A stretch of 7,740 nucleotides of DNA. Origin: Candidatus Mesolinea sp. GTDB taxonomy: Bacteria; Chloroflexota; Anaerolineae; Anaerolineales; Anaerolineaceae. The DNA lies in the NCBI GenBank assembly GCA_003445715.1, contig DMCS01000042.1, forward strand, positions 1 to 7,740, in the 5' to 3' direction. Positions 6,503 to 7,740 of the stretch are shown here, in pieces. The notes under the pieces are model-generated. The model searched no databases. It saw nothing but the letters and a program-made list of their open reading frames with translations, and was not told the DNA's origin. Within the stretch, counting starts at the first letter, position 1; each line of letters opens with the position of its first letter. Made by a program: the position numbers and the translations under genes.

Positions 6503-7600
6503 TCATCTCGGTGTTAACTCAAATTTTAATCCAGAACCTGTTAATATCAAAACTATAGGTTCAGGTAATTCGGATGCCAACTGTTGGAAAGCTGCCCAAA
6601 CAAGTGCGGAGGTAGGCTCCACATACAACCCCATTTTGGCTAAATCATAAAAAGCAGGCAAAATCTCTTCTTCCTCAATGGCGACCAAGTCATCTTTACC
6701 CTGTTGCAAGGTGGCTAAGATTTTCTCCCCATGAACGGGAGCTAAAATCTGAGTGCCTTCAGCTAAAGTTGGTTGTGCACTGCCTTCAAATGGCAGTCCC
6801 TTCCAGCGAGCCACAAGCGGTGCGCATCTTGCTGGCTGAACACCGACTATTTTGACTTCCTGCTGCGAGTTGAAATGCGTTTGCAATGCCTGCAGTCCGA
6901 GGTGAATCCCCCAGAACAAACTGCCATGCCCCACAGGCGCAACAATTGTTCCCGGTAAACCTCCGAGTTGTTCATAGATTTCAAAACTCATTGTCGCAAT
7001 GCCGGCTAACCCAAAAGGCAGCAGGGCATGGCTCGCGTAAGGAACCTTAGCTTCTGCCACGTATTTCAATGCTGACTGATGTGCATTTTCTCGCGGACCC
7101 GAGACAGAAACGACATTCGCACCGCTTGCTTTCATTTGGTTTATTTTTGGGCCAGAAGCATAAGCCGGCACAAAGATGTTGCTTCTAATGCCATAGGCGG
7201 CAGAATACAAAGCCAAAGAAGCGCCCGCATTTCCGGATGAATCCTCAGCTACTTCCTTAATCCCCCGCGCTAACAGCATGCTCGCGAGCACTGCTGTTCC
7301 CCTATCCTTAAAAGAACCGCTGGGGTTTAAATATTCCAGTTTGAAAGCCAGCAGCTTGCCCTGAATATCTTTGACCACTAATGGGGTATCCCCTTCGCCA
7401 AGATAAGTCACTGGGGCGTCTTTGGGTAAGCCAAAGGCACGCTGATAGCGCCAAATTCCAGGCAAGTTCCGTAAAGTCTCCGCATCGCTGGGAAAACTAA
7501 ACTCTGCTAACACAAAAGTCCCTCCGCAGCGCGGACATTGATGCGGCAACCCCTCAGCAGGATAGGGTAACCCACATTGTGAACAACGGTATACGCTCAT
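6503..7600 (-). CDS. Threonine synthase-like PLP-dependent enzyme with N-terminal zinc ribbon
   Basis: A fold-type II pyridoxal-phosphate enzyme of the threonine synthase family. Threonine synthases convert O-phosphohomoserine to threonine in the cytoplasm. The 365 residues begin with a zinc ribbon (CSQC at 6-9, CPRC at 22-25). Next come GEGDTPL (68-74), the PLP lysine Lys98 in NPSGSFKDRG, the substrate loop SSGNAG (121-126) and a phosphate-binding glycine loop VGHGSL (223-228). The C-terminal part has EPTSALVWAA (328-337) and TGSGLK (354-359). Most of this matches class II threonine synthases. The glycine loop VGHGSLFWG and TGSGLK (often TGHGLK) differ slightly, so a related specificity such as cysteate synthase or a dehydratase is possible. 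TAAGG lies 7 nt before the ATG. rnc begins about 30 nt downstream, so the genes are probably cotranscribed. No thrA or thrB is nearby. Confidence 0.85.
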   Translation of the reverse strand: MSVYRCSQCGLPYPAEGLPHQCPRCGGTFVLAEFSFPSDAETLRNLPGIWRYQRAFGLPKDAPVTYLGEGDTPLVVKDIQGKLLAFKLEYLNPSGSFKDRGTAVLASMLLARGIKEVAEDSSGNAGASLALYSAAYGIRSNIFVPAYASGPKINQMKASGANVVSVSGPRENAHQSALKYVAEAKVPYASHALLPFGLAGIATMSFEIYEQLGGLPGTIVAPVGHGSLFWGIHLGLQALQTHFNSQQEVKIVGVQPARCAPLVARWKGLPFEGSAQPTLAEGTQILAPVHGEKILATLQQGKDDLVAIEEEEILPAFYDLAKMGLYVEPTSALVWAAFQQLASELPEPIVLILTGSGLKFELTPR

Positions 7601-7631
7601 CTGTAAGCCTTATTTTATGTCTTTAATAAAT

Positions 7632-7640
7632 ATTATCACA
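7632..7640 (-). promoter_or_regulatory. Candidate extended -10 promoter for the thrC-like/rnc/smc operon
   Basis: On the minus strand, TGTGATAAT (7640-7632) has the TGn extension and a -10 hexamer matching TATAAT at five of six positions. Transcription would start near 7625, giving a leader of about 25 nt before the ATG at 7600. The -35 region at the right spacing is poor, which is common with extended -10 promoters. This is a pattern match only. Confidence 0.35.
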
Positions 7641-7658
7641 TAGGCGTGTCATGGCTAA

Positions 7659-7697
7659 TTAGAAATGTCCTAATGCTGGCAATTTAGAAATGTCCTA
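7659..7697. repeat. Two exact 14-bp direct repeats, possible insertion-sequence end
   Basis: TTAGAAATGTCCTA occurs at 7659-7672 and again at 7684-7697, a period of 25 bp with an 11-bp spacer. Repeated TAGAAATGTCC-type boxes near a TGT terminus resemble the iterated ends I recall for some IS481-like (DDE integrase-fold) elements. A possible outer boundary is the TGT at 7647-7649. The rest of the element would lie to the right of the window. The family assignment is from memory, not a search. Confidence 0.45.
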
Positions 7698-7740
7698 TTC
7701 GGTTGATAAAGTCCCCCGTCTGGGTTTTTCTTGGAAATTT

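Noticed and set aside
6773..6958. Plus-strand open frame inside the threonine synthase-like gene
   Set aside because: It lies fully opposite conserved PLP-enzyme sequence, is short, and has no recognisable domain.
7659..7697. Start of a CRISPR array
   Set aside because: There are only two units of 14 bp with an 11-bp gap, far shorter than CRISPR repeats and spacers, and no cas gene is seen.

Overview
The window looks like a piece of an ordinary bacterial chromosome with balanced base composition. It best fits Chloroflexota, probably an Anaerolineae-like lineage. This placement is an inference from three traits: a membrane-anchored parvulin foldase with a long Thr/Pro linker, an SMC whose Q-loop reads IGQGLVD, and the gene order. 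No 16S or other phylogenetic marker was tested.

Left part (1-2046, plus strand): a tight three-gene operon of rpsF (ribosomal protein S6), rpsR (S18, zinc-type) and a membrane-anchored, extracytoplasmic SurA/PrsA-like peptidyl-prolyl isomerase. Gaps are 11-12 nt and each gene has its own Shine-Dalgarno (SD) sequence. The 88-nt leader of rpsF carries a strong hairpin, a candidate for S6:S18 autoregulation. The ssb gene that usually sits between rpsF and rpsR is absent. A symmetric hairpin at 2066-2098 ends this operon and probably also the converging one.

Right part (7600-2121, minus strand): a zinc-ribbon PLP enzyme of the threonine synthase family, then rnc (RNase III), then smc (chromosome condensation ATPase). 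All three run toward the terminator. rnc and smc overlap in a TGATG and are probably translationally coupled. The usual third member, ftsY, is not downstream.

Right edge (7601-7740): a short non-coding stretch with a plausible extended -10 promoter for the PLP enzyme. Two exact 14-bp direct repeats 25 bp apart follow, resembling the iterated ends of an insertion sequence whose body would lie beyond the window.

Most of the window is conserved housekeeping. I do not see a clearly new defence or metabolic system. The points most worth checking are the rpsF leader, the foldase joined to a ribosomal protein operon with its linker inside the chaperone domain, and the putative mobile-element end at the right edge.
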